Shown piece by piece: positions 11,062 through 24,379 of a DNA stretch of 64,000 bases; within the stretch, counting starts at the first letter, position 1; every line of letters begins with the position of its first letter. The notes beneath the pieces were generated by a model. The model worked only from the letters and a program-made list of their open reading frames with translations, had not been told where the DNA came from and made no database searches. Source of the DNA: Icerya purchasi. Its lineage: Eukaryota; Arthropoda; Insecta; Hemiptera; Monophlebidae. Location of the stretch: contig CM077116.1 of assembly GCA_039619475.1 (NCBI GenBank), positions 172,513,863 through 172,577,862 of the forward strand, written 5' to 3'. A program made the translations under genes and the position numbers.

Positions 11062-12652
11062 CAGTGCTGGAAATCGGCATAGAGGCACCGACATTTTTAT
11101 ACAAATGAGAGAAAGAGCTGAAGGTATAAAATACATTTCGAATATTTACGTGAGATAACAGAAATAATAAACATAAATCAGTTTCTAGTAACTAACGAAA
11201 AAAAAAAAAATCGGACAAAAACAAAAGTATCTGCTCCGGTGGAAGTCGGTATAAAGGCAGTCTAGGGTTTTCGCGAAATGTAAAGAGAAAAACAAATGTT
11301 AATATTTCCTCGAACCTCCATTACTCTGAAGGACTGCTGCGCAAATCATGTTTGCCATCGACCAGACGAGACACTGGATTTCTTGAAGATAAATTGCTGC
11401 CCACTCGACACGGGTCGCATTTTTCAGAAACACTGTGCAACTGACGTCCATTACGCTATACACGAAGTATCCCTCAGTGGTTCTCGATCGAGTTGAGATC
11501 GGAACTAAGGCCACTCCAGAACGTTAATCTGAGTGTCTCGAAACTACCCCATCGTTTCCTTCGATGCATGAATGGCTGCGTTGTCTTGCTGAAATAGAAA
11601 GTTTTCAGTGGCCAACTCTACATACATTCGCAGTAATTCAATTTCGAGTATCTCTATATACTGTTGGATTTCATTCATCCAGAAATCCATGCGATATTTG
11701 ATTTCATCTCGCTGCAAAAGGCTGCCCATATCATAACACTGCCGCCACCAAAATGTCTGCTCATCTGCACTTGCGTTTCTTTCCTCAGATCGTGCCAGTA
11801 ATATTGCAATCCATCCGAGCTGCCGTCCAAGTTGAACTTTTTTTCGTCGCTAAATATCAAATTGTTTTACTCGACAGTCCACGACGTGTATTTTTGTGCG
11901 AATGCGATTCTGACCTTTTTATGTCGGTCCGTGAGAGGCGGTTTACTGCTGCTGCGTTTTTTGTACACCAGGTTCTTATCGGTTGCCAAAATTTGTCGTA
12001 CACGTCTCTCGGTGTGAAACTTCAGATCGGCGACAATGCGAGATGAAAAGGTAATTTGGGTCTTCGCTGTCCGTACAATGAGACGTTTATCAACTTCGGA
12101 CAATTTTTTCGCCCATCCGTATCGGTTGTTTTTCCCATGTTTTTCTCCCAATTTCACGAAATCGTTTATCACACAACGCAACCGTTTTAGTTTCCGGGCT
12201 ATGGTGCGATTCGATGGGCCCATGTCTTTGTAGGCCCGAATATGACTTCCATTTTCTTCAACGCATAACATGTTACCACACGGCATTATAATCGCCACCC
12301 TTGTAACTGGCGTGTGACTGACTGTGGTGAACACGGGGATTGTAAACTGCAGTCGCATGACGACTCACTCACTGCAGACCGATATTTGAAATCATGCTGG
12401 GAAAACCCACATTGTGAATCATACGAGTTGTAGTGTAGTGCCTTTAATTCAATTTCCATGTCCTTCCGAGTAGCTATTTTCCCATTTTTCTGGATTATTT
12501 TTGCCATTTCTTACCAAAACCTGGTTTTCATTCGTTATTTGTTATTTTCTAACAGCGCTAGTTACGTAGATATTCGAAAGATATTTTATACTTTAGCCCT
12601 CTTTCTCATTTGCACAAAAATTTTAGTGCCTTTATGCCGATTTCCACCACTG
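11062..12652 (-). mobile_element. Tc1/mariner-superfamily DNA transposon with terminal inverted repeats
   Basis: The ends carry inverted repeats. The left end starts cagtgctggaaatcggcat, and the right end, read on the minus strand, starts cagtggtggaaatcggcat. Similarity continues inward for more than 100 bp. The CAGTG start matches the Tc1 terminus convention. A second copy of the terminal motif (ggaagtcggtataaaggca) sits at 11,241-11,259, about 172 bp inside the left end, like the paired transposase sites known in Tc3. No TA duplication is visible next to either end. The element holds one broken transposase gene on the minus strand. Confidence 0.85.
11299..12286 (-). pseudogene. Tc1-like transposase, frameshifted
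   Basis: This would encode a cut-and-paste DDE transposase of about 330 residues, the family's normal length. The chosen start is the ATG at 12,286-12,284, because the protein then begins MPCGN and runs directly into the paired helix-turn-helix region (AYKDMGPSNRTIARKLKR, then VINDFVKLGEKHGKNNR). The second domain has SDEKKFNLDG (first catalytic D), FGGGSVMIWAAF, then FLFQQDNAAIHAS (second D) near 11,600, and a damaged DLN-IEN block (third acidic residue) near 11,490. The C-terminus AAVLQSNGG-KY ends at 11,299. At least two frame changes and several stops separate the pieces (breaks near 11,866, 11,700 and 11,540). Dead. Confidence 0.85.
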
Positions 12653-12829
12653 CACCAAAGCATATAAAAGTTCAACTAATAAGCTATCGAAAAAATTTTG
12701 TTTAATAATTAGGATGATCTAGATTATATTTTCTCCACGTATTTTATAGATTTATTTCTATCCTTTAACCACCAATGAAATATAACTGTAACGAGACTTT
12801 TGTATTGTACATTTGTTTGCTTTGTTGAT
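12653..12829. other. Unique AT-rich DNA
   Basis: Short flank of the Tc1-like element. Nothing recognised. Confidence 0.3.
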
Positions 12830-13090
12830 CGTGTATGTGTACGGACGTTTGTATCTAAGTCTACAAGTTCATCCGTACATATGGATGTATGTGTGTTGGT
12901 GCCTGTTTATATGTTTGCGTGTATATTTTGAGTAGGTTGTGTGTAAGTATATCTGCCTTTTTTATTAGTATATATTTAGGTATATGAACATATATATATA
13001 TGTGTATGTATGTATATACATGCGTGTGTGATTCTGTGTAAGTGAGTGAGTGAGTGAGTGATAGGTAGTATGGAGGTATATGGATTTCCA
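12830..13090. repeat. TG/TATG-rich low-complexity region with (GTGA)n
   Basis: Rich in TGTG, TATG and TATATA words. A perfect GTGA run lies at about 13,039-13,060. Open frames across it on the minus strand are His/Thr/Tyr/Ile-rich artefacts of the repeat. Confidence 0.7.
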
Positions 13091-15929
13091 TGTATAGATT
13101 TTTTGTTTTATATTTTGTATTTATTGATTTAGTTCAAAACTGTAATGTATCAGAATGAATCGTTCATTTTACTTCAGCTCTGAACGCATTGGCTTATTTA
13201 TACTTATGTCTATTCTATAGCATAGAAGCTAAATTTTAATAGTGTTAAGTAGATACTTTGTTGTTTGTTTTTTTTGCAAATACTGCATTTAACATTTTTC
13301 TAAATTCACCATTACGAAATATCTCCCTATACATATAATAGAACGTTTATGAGGTTGATTATTGCTTACAATTTACAAGAAACGAGATCTAATATGTATA
13401 CCGAGCAAAAAATTGAAACTTGTACGAATCGTACATTGTGAACCTTAACTTCACAGTCCATGATACCGTATCAAGAATACATGGGAGACTTACTTTACTA
13501 CTAGTTTATATTAAGTAATGCGCAGATGATATTTTCTAATTTTACTTCACATTGGGATGCATTAATAAGTTCAACTTGACCACTAGATTTACGTATCTTA
13601 TCTGTAGGTCGCAGGATCCTCTCTGATCAATTGAAAAATATTCACATTAATTTTATTAATGATAATATTAGGGATGCTGTTATTACGCATTGCGTCATCT
13701 GTTACACCTCCTATTATACGTAATTTTAATGTTTCCATGCACAACATAAATGTTATTAATAATTAAATTCCTCCGGTAATTAATGAACCAAATGCAATCA
13801 TCAGAGTCGACTAGGGCAACTGAAATTGCACATTAAAATTTTTAAGTGTATTACAAATATCCCGCACGGATACTTGCATCAAAGATCCCCCCAGACTTTC
13901 CCCAGAATCAAAGAAATTGTAATGACTTACTGTAGAGCTACTTCTGAGTTCATCGGCTATGCCTGCAACGTTAATTAAACAGTATTGAATTCTCGAAATT
14001 TAATTATTACTACTATTATTACCTTTTTTTTTTCTTTCGTTTCTAAATAGGCCTTGTGTGTGATTTATTGACATACGTCAGAACACCGTTGTCCCGGTAT
14101 ATAGTTTAAAAATATTCTTCTCTTCAACTTAATCGATAACATGCAGAAATAAAGAACTCTATTCTTTATAGTTTTTGACAGTTTTCTACCACACTATTTT
14201 CTGTGTAAGAGTCGTCTCTTAGAAAACACAGAAAATATTTTACTTTTTGTTAATTATTCGGAAACCATCTCTCCATCTCGCATTAAAAGCCTATATCTCG
14301 GCACAGCCTCAACAAACCTCTCCGTTGATATTATTTCGCTCTCTGCACAGGTCACAAGGTCATTATAGTCCTCTCCGCTTCTACCACTTCAAATCAAATT
14401 AAATCATTTTTATTGCTTCAAACAGATAATACAAAAACACTTATAATAATTATAATAATAACAATAATAACATAACATAATTGAAACTAAACCGCGAGTA
14501 CGCATGAGCTGGGCGATTTGCGGTATACAAGTATTAATTTACATGGGCCAAACTGTGTATACCTCCTATTTCATCAAAATTAGTAATATAAAATGTTCAG
14601 CATACTATTTAGCCCACGCTTACAATGAAATTTAGTGTGTTTCGTAATTTAAAGTATTGTAGTACATCTAAATTTATAATTACACAGTTAAATCTCACTC
14701 ATGCACTAATATTAAGTAAACAACCATAAATATAGATACAACATTTACATCCTAAAACTATTGTAATAATTACTCCTTTACATTGTTAAGCTGAACAACT
14801 AACGGTTATGCGCATCTGTTACATTTTCTCAATCTTAATCCTCAATTTCACAAGTGGTAATATTATTAATAATAATAATAATAATAATAATAACAATAAT
14901 AATAACAATAATAATAACAATAATAATAATGATAATGATAGTGGTGACCATAATTCTTAAATAAAATAATAATAATTTAATTTTAACCAGTTGACAAAAC
15001 ACTAAATATAACGTATTACATATAACTAAGTATATGATGAATAAATTTATAAATTAGACTTACGCACTCATGTTTACAACGGAATTCACATTTTTTCATA
15101 AACATAATTACACACATACCCCCAATTCCTATTAAGATATTGGTTTCAACGACAAATTACTTATACAATAGGAATAAAAGTTTAAAGTTACTAACTTTAA
15201 TAAAAATAATTTACAATAGTAGCAGTTGTAATATTAACAAAATTTATAACAAAATCCATACTTAAAACTGAAATTAAAAGATTAAAACCGATAGATACAA
15301 TTTAAGTTATAATCCAGTTAATTACGATAAAGATTTGTCCATTTTATGAGTTTTGAACATAAATTAACTTAAATTTGTATTTGGTGAAGTGAATATATTT
15401 CTAATTGTTTTTGGAGATAACTGATAAATCAAATTTCCTTAGTTCAAAATGAAAAAATTAGGTACGTATGCGAAGAGCGAATTTTAAGTATATCGTTACT
15501 TAAAAATTAAGATTCATTTTATGATATTTGGCAACATTGGCGCAAAAACAATTAGTTTGGTCTTGTTTATTTATACTGATTGCTTACATGAATTCCTGAT
15601 TCTATAACGAAGCATGTAATTGTAAAAATAAGACCCTGAGCAAATTTATAACAAGTGTTTAAATTTAATACCTTGGTTTATATAATAAATTTTGTATACT
15701 GACGTTGAATTATGTACTAGTAGTGGAAATATTTATTTAAAATGAAGAAAGACTTAACATAAAGCGTTGCGATGTGTTGTATTATGATGTTATGCTTTTC
15801 TTAGTTAAATTAGATTTTTCATTTTTTAAGACATTTTTGGTGTTTACTATTCATATTTAACATTCAGTTATTGCTGAATTTGTATAAACCAAATATGTTG
15901 GAATTAGTTCATAAATGATTAAAATAATA
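13091..15929. other. Long AT-rich region with (AAT)n, no gene
   Basis: Nearly 3 kb without a supported gene. An imperfect AAT/AAC array lies at about 14,860-14,940 and a smaller one near 14,440-14,475. The high A+T content and lack of long open frames suggest unconstrained DNA. Confidence 0.5.
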
Positions 15930-17290
15930 TTCAAGTTTGTAAGTTTTCTTTTGAAATATAACTGGTTAAAATTGTGCAGTTGTATCTAAAGCTTTTAAAG
16001 GCTTTGACATTTCTCAAATTCGTTTTTGATGTTTCTGGCAGTGAATTATATAATAATGCACCCACATATGTCGAGTATGATATTTATTAAAGCGCGATAT
16101 GTGTAAGCTTTTTCTTTATTTGAAGATCTAGTAATACCTGTATGAATTTTTATGCCAAATTTATCTTTATTTTTTAACACATAAAGTAATAATTTCGAAC
16201 AGTATAGATTTCTAGTGCTCAGCAACTTATACGTATCATTACATTGATTTTCGATATTTATTTTTTTACTCAGAGAGTCATGGAGATTGATAATTGATGT
16301 AATGCGGTAGTTAGCAGCATTACCCCAGTTTATTATTCCATAAAGAAGAAGGGTGGCTTGGTACAGTGCTGAATATGAGATACTGAGTCACTTGTAGCTG
16401 AAGAATTATTTCGAATAGTAAAACAAATAATTTCACTTTCTATGTTTAGCCGATAAATACGTTAAATGAGTACTTCGTGTTAGCTTATAGTCCAAATGAA
16501 ACCGCTCAAGTATTTTACTTTATACAATCTTTCTACATAGATATTATCATTCCACTGAATTCTCAAAATTGTTCCGACTGTTCTGAGGGAGATGGCTGTA
16601 TATTAAATACTTCGTTTTTTTCCTTTATATTTAGCTCTATGAGGTTTTTTGTACGTCAGTCTGCACTAGTTTCTGTAATATATTTGGGTAACGCGAATTA
16701 ACGAGTAGTATAACTGTAAATTTTACCGTATACATGTAAATCGCATAAGTCATTTATGTAAATTAAGAACAATACGGGGGGGGGGGGGGCTAGAATGCTT
16801 CCTTCAGGTACTCCCTATTTCTACATTACGCTACTGATAAATGTATTGTTAATTTTTGTGATATACTTCCGACCAGATAGATATAGGAAGAACCAGTTAT
16901 CAACGAAACCACAAAAACAGCACGCTGTTACCTTTTTTAGAAGTATGTTGTAATGAACAACATTAAACGCATTACAGAAGTCGAAATAACCTGCCATCAC
17001 AAAACGATCAGGTTCTAAATTTTCCGAAATAGAAGTAACATGGTTGAACAAAGCATCGTCTGCACCTTTGCCTTGCAAAAATCCATATTGGTTTTTACTG
17101 AAAAAGTCTATTTTTACTAAATAATCCACGAGTTTTATACGTCTTTTATAAATTTCAGAAAATGTGGATAATAATCATATCGGTCTATAGTTTCACACAT
17201 CAGTAACAGAACCATGATAATAATACCAAGTTGTAATGCATTTGGCAATTTACCTGAAACATCAATTATGGTAATAAATAATGTATCGTT
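15930..17290 (-). mobile_element. Non-LTR retrotransposon fragment (RT to C-terminus), minus strand
   Basis: On the minus strand, 17,129-16,821 reads FFSKNQYGFLQGKGADDALF, then FDFCNAFNVVHYNILLKK (motif A, normally F-D-x-x-K-A-F-D) and YLSGRKYITKINN. Upstream to about 17,290 the preceding RT segment is recognisable in other frames. Downstream, near 16,100-15,960, pieces such as TRSSNKEKAYTYRA and YNSLPET match the C-terminal tail common in insect CR1/Jockey-like ORF2. The frame is broken many times, and the motif A region carries N in place of K. A G run at 16,778-16,790 interrupts the element. Confidence 0.7.
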
Positions 17291-17879
17291 TTTTTTTTCT
17301 CTTATTTTCTGTATCGCTTTTATCAGTTTCCGACATTAATCTACCATTTTTATAAATTTCAAGTTTCCTCTTTTCGGTGTTATCGAATAATTATTTTTTA
17401 AATTTTCAGTGCATTTTTATTAAATTTTTGCGGTAAATATTCAAGTAATCCCGTTTTAAAAAAAGAAAAAAAAGAAAAAAAAAACATTTTATTTCACAAT
17501 TTTCCATTAGAAGACTTGTATTTAACAAAAGGAAAAGGTAACTGAGAATTTAAACACTACACAACGCATGAGACCAGCAATTGCCGTAGACTAGAAAATC
17601 GAAAAAGCTTTTACCGAAATCGAAGTATTGGGAGTTACATAATTCTGGCGGGTATAATGGTGAAGTTCTTGGAGTTTTCAAATCAAGCAGAAAGACAAAG
17701 AGCACATCGTCGAAATCTGCAGCGGAATGCGTTCGTGCTATTTCGATTTGACGGATTTAAAATAATCAAAGATATGTCGCTATCGAGACGGTAACTGAGA
17801 ACGTGGTGTTTGAAAACCTCGCTAAGAAAAAACAGGAACCTGTTCATTCTAAAGCTTCCATTTTTTCTCTTAATTTTTC
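17291..17879. other. AT-rich spacer with A/G tract
   Basis: An A-rich tract lies at 17,459-17,485. The minus-strand open frame at 17,683-17,892 has no recognised motif. Confidence 0.35.
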
Positions 17880-18960
17880 CTTCTTCCTTCATCCAATTAA
17901 CCGCTTTTATTCCTCTGTTCCTTCTAAACCTATTCTACCCCATTTCGTTAGATTTGAATTTTAACAATATCTAAACCTTAGTTTTTCTGATCACGTTACA
18001 ATCTACACTGACGGTTCCAAGGGACCAGTTGGAGTTGGCGCAGCCTTTATTTGTTCTCCTTTAAATCAATCTGCGTCCTTTAAACTGCCCTTCTTCTGTT
18101 CAATCTTCTGTGCCGAGTCCATTGCTATCCTGCATGCCCTTCTATTCATCAGATCTTCGCGCGTCTCTCACAATATCCTTATTCTGTCACATTCTCAGAG
18201 CGCGCGCTGCAGGCTATTGCATCTCCTCTGCCCTCCCACTCACTATCGATTACGTAATCCTTCTTGTACGTTTCTTTGATTCAATATTTCTCTTCCTTTC
18301 TCATTTAATTCACATCGATTTATTACGGATTTCTAATCACTCCGGAATCAAAGGAAATGAGTTTCGTTAGTTCTTGTCTGTTTTCTTTTCCCGGCAGAGT
18401 TCTTACTACATTTCCATCCATCAATATTATTCTTTTGTCTTCTGCTGCGCACTACAAATTGTGGTTTAACTCTTACTCCTTCTCATTCTCTAACTCCGGG
18501 TGTTTTTTTTTACTTGTCCATTCAATCTTCCATCTTCCTCTCTATTCCCGGTTTCCTGACTTTCCTCCTGCGCGTAGCTCTAATATCTCTGCGATATTCT
18601 GCGCTTTGGACACGATTTTCTCTCTTCCTCGCTTTTCTAGTTTTCTCTGGTGCGGTCTCCATATTGATCTCTACATCCCCACGGCAGTCGCTTTGTATGT
18701 GATCCTGATCACATGCTGTTAGGCTCTTCGCTTTCACTGGAACGATTTTCTTTCTACTCCTCTCTTTTATCGAGCAGGGTTCTCACTCTTACAATACTTC
18801 ATCTATTCTTTCTCTTCCTTCTCCTTCTGCCATCCAAGCGTTTGATACATGTTTTTTTTTTGGTCACATCATCCCGTAAAAATCCGATTCTCTTTCTCGT
18901 CTTTTCTCCAGTTCTTGGTCCATTGGCAATGTTGACGAACCCAACAAATATAAAAATAAA
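17880..18960 (+). mobile_element. RNase H and C-terminal part of an I/R1-like LINE
   Basis: From about 17,995 the plus strand reads IYTDGSKGPVGVGAAFI (RNase H first aspartate), then FCAESIAILHALLFI (catalytic Glu), ILILSHSQSALQAI (normally SDSQSAL, here the Asp is His) and HSGIKGNE at about 18,338. A C-terminal CDPDH-LLG zinc-finger-like motif follows near 18,696. The 3' end is A-rich at 18,945-18,965. The RT domain is missing (5' truncation). Frame changes are frequent. A related C-terminal fragment occurs at 62,540-62,930. Confidence 0.75.
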
Positions 18961-20959
18961 AAAATTAATAACGCCACGTTGTATAATAAAATTCAGTATC
19001 GTTTTTAAGGTTAGTGAAAATTATTAATGAAAACACGAGTTGCGGCATGAGCAATACGGTAAAGTTAGAAATGCTTCGCAAACCGCAAATGAAAAAATGA
19101 CATAGTTAATTAAAACCGACTCTTCCAACTATCCGCAGATGCAGGAGTTGTCGTCACGGCGAGCTCCGAAAGAATGTGTATGAGTGTAACACGGTTTTTT
19201 GATTCTGAAGTGGATTTCATTTTCCTTATAATCGTATTTGTCAGTTTTGTGTTGAACTAAGCAGTCACAAAACAGTTTGAATAAAATTGAAGCGTCGATT
19301 AAATAAAAATATAACGTCGTCTGAGAATCTTATGAAAAGAAAATACAGGAAGAGGCCGTTTATTACCTATATTTCTAAAAAAATGCTCGCCTACTGAAAA
19401 TATTTTCAATGGCATTTTTTTTTTTAACAATACATATTTTAATGCAGTCTTAAAGTTTCTGTTTTGCTTTTTTTTCGAGAAAAAAGAAAAAAGAAAAGAA
19501 AAAAAAAGAAAAAGAAAAAGAAAAAGAAAAAGAAAAAAGAAGAAAAGAACCTTAAAGATGGATCGTTGTATAAAGAAGAGAAAACTAATTGAAGGAAAGT
19601 TAATTAACGGAAAACTGCGACCAGTCTACACAATAGCGAAATATTGGATATCGTTAATAAAACGTTAGAGGGTTCGCCGGGAACTAATTTATCGTTAAAT
19701 AAACTTAATGCTCGACACGTTTCCTGGCGAAATTTAATTAATTTACGCGCACTTAGTCAGCTACTTATTTTCGACTATTTATTTTTATATAAAGCCTCTA
19801 GCTAAGCATTTTACGAGCAACAGATGGTCCCTTTTGTTATAACACTTCTTAATCCTGTACACGTAAACAACCGATGCCGCCTAGTGCCCGATATGCGCAC
19901 ACAGCCGCACTGGAAAACTCAACTTTTAACCGAAACGTCATCGCGCTCCCGTAGACTCCATATCGCCCCGGCCTTTTAACGGGAATTCTCAGAAATTCTC
20001 GCCGGTCTTGCCATTTTCCTTTATTTTTTTTCCCCGGAAGATTTTCTTGTTTCTGCGCCATGCTGGATCGTGGACGAACTCCGGCACTCACTGCAAACAC
20101 GGAAACCGTGCCTAAACAGCTTCCGCCACGCACCTATTGAGCATATTGAGCGTAATCTAAACGTTAAATCACCATCAATCTCATTCGAATTTCGTGAAGT
20201 ATTCAAATATTTTCGAATGGTCTGTTACCAGCAGCAGTAAGTTTTTCAGTCAAATTTTATTATAATTGTGTGCCGTGGTACAAAATCTTTACCGGAGCCA
20301 GCCTAAACTTCTAAAACTTATTTTGAAAATTTCAATTTGCAAAAAAGGGACACCCGCGCGTGGTTTATTGTTTTCATTGCAACCGCGATAACTACAATGC
20401 ACAGGGGCGTATTTATGTTATTCCGAGATGTAATATTCTCGACATTGTTTCCAATCGATAGCGTAATATACTTCCGTTTTGTACATATATTGGCCGGAAA
20501 TATTTTATAAACATAGTGAAATAATAATACCCATTAATAATATTAAAGTATCAAAAGAATTTTTTAAAACGTAGTCACCCGTACAGCACTTCGAAGAATG
20601 CAGCGAACAAAAGTTAACACTTAATTTTATCAGAAGTGAAAAATATGAAACAAAACCATATGGAGTCACGGTAGAATATATTAAGCATTTAGTGTAGAGT
20701 GAACATTTCTTCATTTTTCTTTTATTCATTGTACCGACAGCAGCCTGCCATAAAAAATTGTGATATGAGAATAGAATGAAAGGGAGAAGAAGATTGGGGA
20801 AAAGTAGAATGAATAAGAAAAGAAAAATAAAAACGAATATTAACCTGACAGTTCTAACGAATTGCTTGATTCAGGTCTTCAAAAAGAAAGTGATTTATTT
20901 ATATATACTTTTTTTTTCCACAATACCGAGTAGAGTCTCCGAGAACAGTACAATAGCAC
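18961..20959. other. Unique DNA with a (AAAAAG)n microsatellite
   Basis: A purine repeat of AAAAAG/AAAG units lies at 19,483-19,548. The open frames around 19,849-20,206 (minus) have no recognised domain. Nothing else is identified. Confidence 0.4.
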
Positions 20960-22730
20960 TTAAGTAATCGGAAGTGCATCGCAGCAACACTTTTTCTATT
21001 TCAGTCGCCTGCTAGATCTGGCTGAAAGGTCAATAGTGAACATTCGGTATATAAATGGGCATTCGAGCTGAAGTTTCTCAAAGAACTTTTTCTACTGTTC
21101 CGCATAAACATCCTTCACGTATGGAACATTCGAGTCCGCATCGTGTCGTTCTATACAAAATAAGGGACAGATACCGCATTGCCTACGTAAGGAGTTTGGA
21201 CTGTTATTACTGTATTCTGAGGAGGTTACTTCGACGATACGTTGTTCCATTTAGCTCTAATCGATATCTCCATACTGGAGCGATAACCCATAACTAAAAT
21301 TTCCGCTTTACGGCCAGGTTTAGAACTGATTTTCGTCCTACCAACGGCCATAGCAGTCTAGCCCCCTAGTTATTATAGATCTTCTCGTATTTTCTACATG
21401 ATCATGTTAATCGCTTATCCATACGCATTCCAAGGTAGCGCACCGAGTCTACTTGTGAAATTTGCGTGTTATCAATTGTCAAGTTTGGACACCTTACTCG
21501 TTTGTTTGTGAATAAAATGTGACGACATTTAGTTGGGTTGAACGATATGCGCCAGGGACATGCCCATTTCTCTAGTTGATTTTGAACAGCAGCGTTTGCA
21601 TACGTAACATTCGTATTAGACGTGAGTATAGCTATGTCATCAGCGAATGTAGCTAGTGTAACGTCAGATTAAAAATTGATATGTCTGCGGTATAGATGGA
21701 ATATAATAAAGGTCCTAGCAAACTACCTTCAGTTACTGACGATCTGATTGAATGTATATATTTCGGAAAATTAATCATTTATTGTAGCAACAAACGAGCG
21801 GTCGGACAAATACGATTTAAACAATAGATAAATGTCCTTGTTGAAAATTTGTCGCAATTTGTACAGCAATCCAGAATGCCTATCGAATGCCTGTGTGACA
21901 TTAAGAAATATGGCGGAACATACCTCGTCGCGTTTCTCCAAAGTTAACGAAATTGCATCAACTAATCGGTGACACTGACCGATCGTAGAGTGCCCCGTGC
22001 GAAAACCAAATTGATGATTCGGTAGCACATCTCGGTCTCTTATAACCACCGGATCAATACGAATTAAAAATTAGCTTCTTCGAAACCTTCGACAAAGAGC
22101 AGAGCAAGCTAATCGGTCGACACGATGATAGTCCTGTCCGCGGTTTCCCTGATTTTATGATCCATCATTATAACCAACTTCTTCCACATTTTGGGGAAGT
22201 ACCGCATCCTTAGAACCGCATTAAAGATGTAATCTCTGCGATAGTCGCGAAATTATTTCTCCAGTAATTTTATCGAAGCCAGAAGCTTTACGTAGCGGTA
22301 TATTACGAAGGCATACGAGAACTTCTTTCGGAGAAAAGACCTTAGTAACGTGTTCACACGGACGAGGTTCTTTTAAAATAACCTTTGTATGTAGTCAGAA
22401 TGCTTCTTGTTGCGATCAGAACGTGGGGCGAATACCGTGTCAAGGCGGTTCGTAAAAGCATTCGCCTTTTCCTTGTCTGTTTTAGCCCAACTGTTATTTA
22501 ATTTAACATTATATAGTTCTTCTCGTTAACACTTAGCAGTCATTTAACTAAAGTCCATACATACTTTTCGCCATCATTAATAGACTGCGTATAATGATTG
22601 AAAATTTTATTTTTATACTCCTTAATTTTGTTCTTTAGTTTGTTTTGTAAATTGTCGTATCTGTTGTATAAGAATCGGTAACGACCAGAGGGGATACCCC
22701 AAACGGAATAAAGGAACTGGGATAACAAAT
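20960..22730 (-). mobile_element. Jockey-like retrotransposon, ORF2 remnant, minus strand
   Basis: Read from 22,730 downward. A pre-RT segment has KNKIFNHYTQSINDGEKYVW. The linker WAKTDKEKANAF lies near 22,490, and LRNIPLRKASGFDKITGEII near 22,300. At 22,049-21,771 is the RT block with NHQFGFRTGHSTI and VTQAFDRHSGLLYKLRQIF. The GSLLGPLLYSIY box follows near 21,730, and FADDIA (catalytic pair intact, 21,636-21,647) near 21,640. The thumb region includes WRISFNPTKCRHILFTNKR. The C-terminal region fades near 20,960. Stops and frame changes occur throughout. It is the same clade as the element at 26,797-30,053, but in opposite orientation. Confidence 0.8.
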
Positions 22731-24379
22731 GGAGGAAGGAAAGGAATCAGTATAAAAGGCGCGAGTTAATTGCTAAGCAGGCTTATCGAATATGTTGGGT
22801 TTTATTGTGAGAAATTCATCCGGGTTTCGTATGGATGAAACTCTTTACTATGTTTGCAATTCTTTGGCAAATTCTCAGCTGGAATTTGTTGTACGAGATC
22901 CGCATTACAATATCGAACATGAAAATAATTGGAAGAATACAAAACAAATTCCTGAAATACTTATCACATATTATTTGATTGGAAATTATCCGAAATATAT
23001 ACGAAATGTGTCTCTCATATTGTGAAAATTATTTTAACGTCGAAATAAACAGGTAGGAAAATATTTAAAATTTTCGCGGTATATTATGTACTGGACGTGT
23101 ATAGGTGACAAATAATATCTACTGTTTCGCGCATAGTAACAAGATACGGAGGCAGAAATAAACGTTACTTTTTATACACCACGAACTCGCACGAATTCCC
23201 AGTTTTAAAGCCCCCTGCTCCTGTCCCGTAACGTCAACTTTCAGGCGGCTATACAATTATTAAACTGTCATCCCTAAATAGATCTTCATGTCGATAGCGG
23301 AATATCTATCATAATTTATTTCCAGTTTAGTTTACACGGTATATTTACTCCGTTACGTACACACTTACACGCGTGAGTACACCAGCAGCGAAAGTGCGTT
23401 GCAGTTTTTTTTTGTTATTTCGCAATTTAAAATATTTAATTAATCCGTTCGATAGATTTAAAAAAGGTTTCGTTGGTTGTTTTTTTTTTTTTCTTTTGTT
23501 TGGTTTTGTTTTCTGTTTGGCGATTTTGGTTTAGTTGTAGTGGCTAATGATTCTCTTATTAGAATTCCGAACACATACATATATACTGTACGGAATAATC
23601 CTGAATACGATGGTTGAAAAACGACAAAAATATTCAATTAAAACACGCAATAGCTCACGAACGGTTTCACTTGTAAACTTCAAAATTCGATCGTAAATTA
23701 CAATGAAAATTCGATCTATTATCAGTTTAAAGAGAGTTCAGTGTCAGTGCATTCAATTGTCATTGTCTGCATAGCAGTGTTTAACTATCAATAAACCGGT
23801 AAGATTGTTTATTTTAACCTTTTTATCGTGCGTAGTTATTTCCTGGCTGTCGCAAGTAATAACGAATATAGAGTTGCTCACGAACTTTTACGCAATGTCG
23901 CCACTTGGGAAACGTACAATTATTTCTTACTCGTCTAATTTTTAAGTAAGACACAGAGAGCACTGCGCGTAAAAATTATAGTACAGTGCGTAGTTCACTT
24001 GCGCTAGCCAGGTTGCATACACAGTTTCGATTGCTCCGTTCTGAATTACAAAAACAACCCGAAACTCAAACAACAACGACCATCGTCGTTATCGGTGGCA
24101 GCCGATAGTAACACTCCTGCCATCGCGGCAAACATCTTTTCAAAAATTTAGTCCTATCGAAATAACGATATCCGTACAAGGTATCGCGATAAAGCGACAG
24201 CATTCTAACACAGGTATTAGTGACAACGATGATAGTTGGCGAACATCAAAACATGTGTCTAAGATAAACGAAAAAAAGGGGTAATCACTACGTCTAATAA
24301 CAGGCAATTCCACTTAAACGCGATATTTTCGAATTCTTAATCAATGACCGTTATGTGGAAGAATTAAATCTCTCAATGG
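22731..24379. other. Unique DNA between retroelements
   Basis: The plus-strand open frame at 22,792-23,025 (77 codons) is unrecognised. The rest is AT-rich with a T run near 23,480. The part after about 24,000 could be the lost 5' region of the next element, but no motif supports this. Confidence 0.35.

Noticed and set aside
18357..18722. 121-codon ORF as an independent gene
   Set aside because: A shadow frame within the RNase H/C-terminal part of an I/R1-like LINE.
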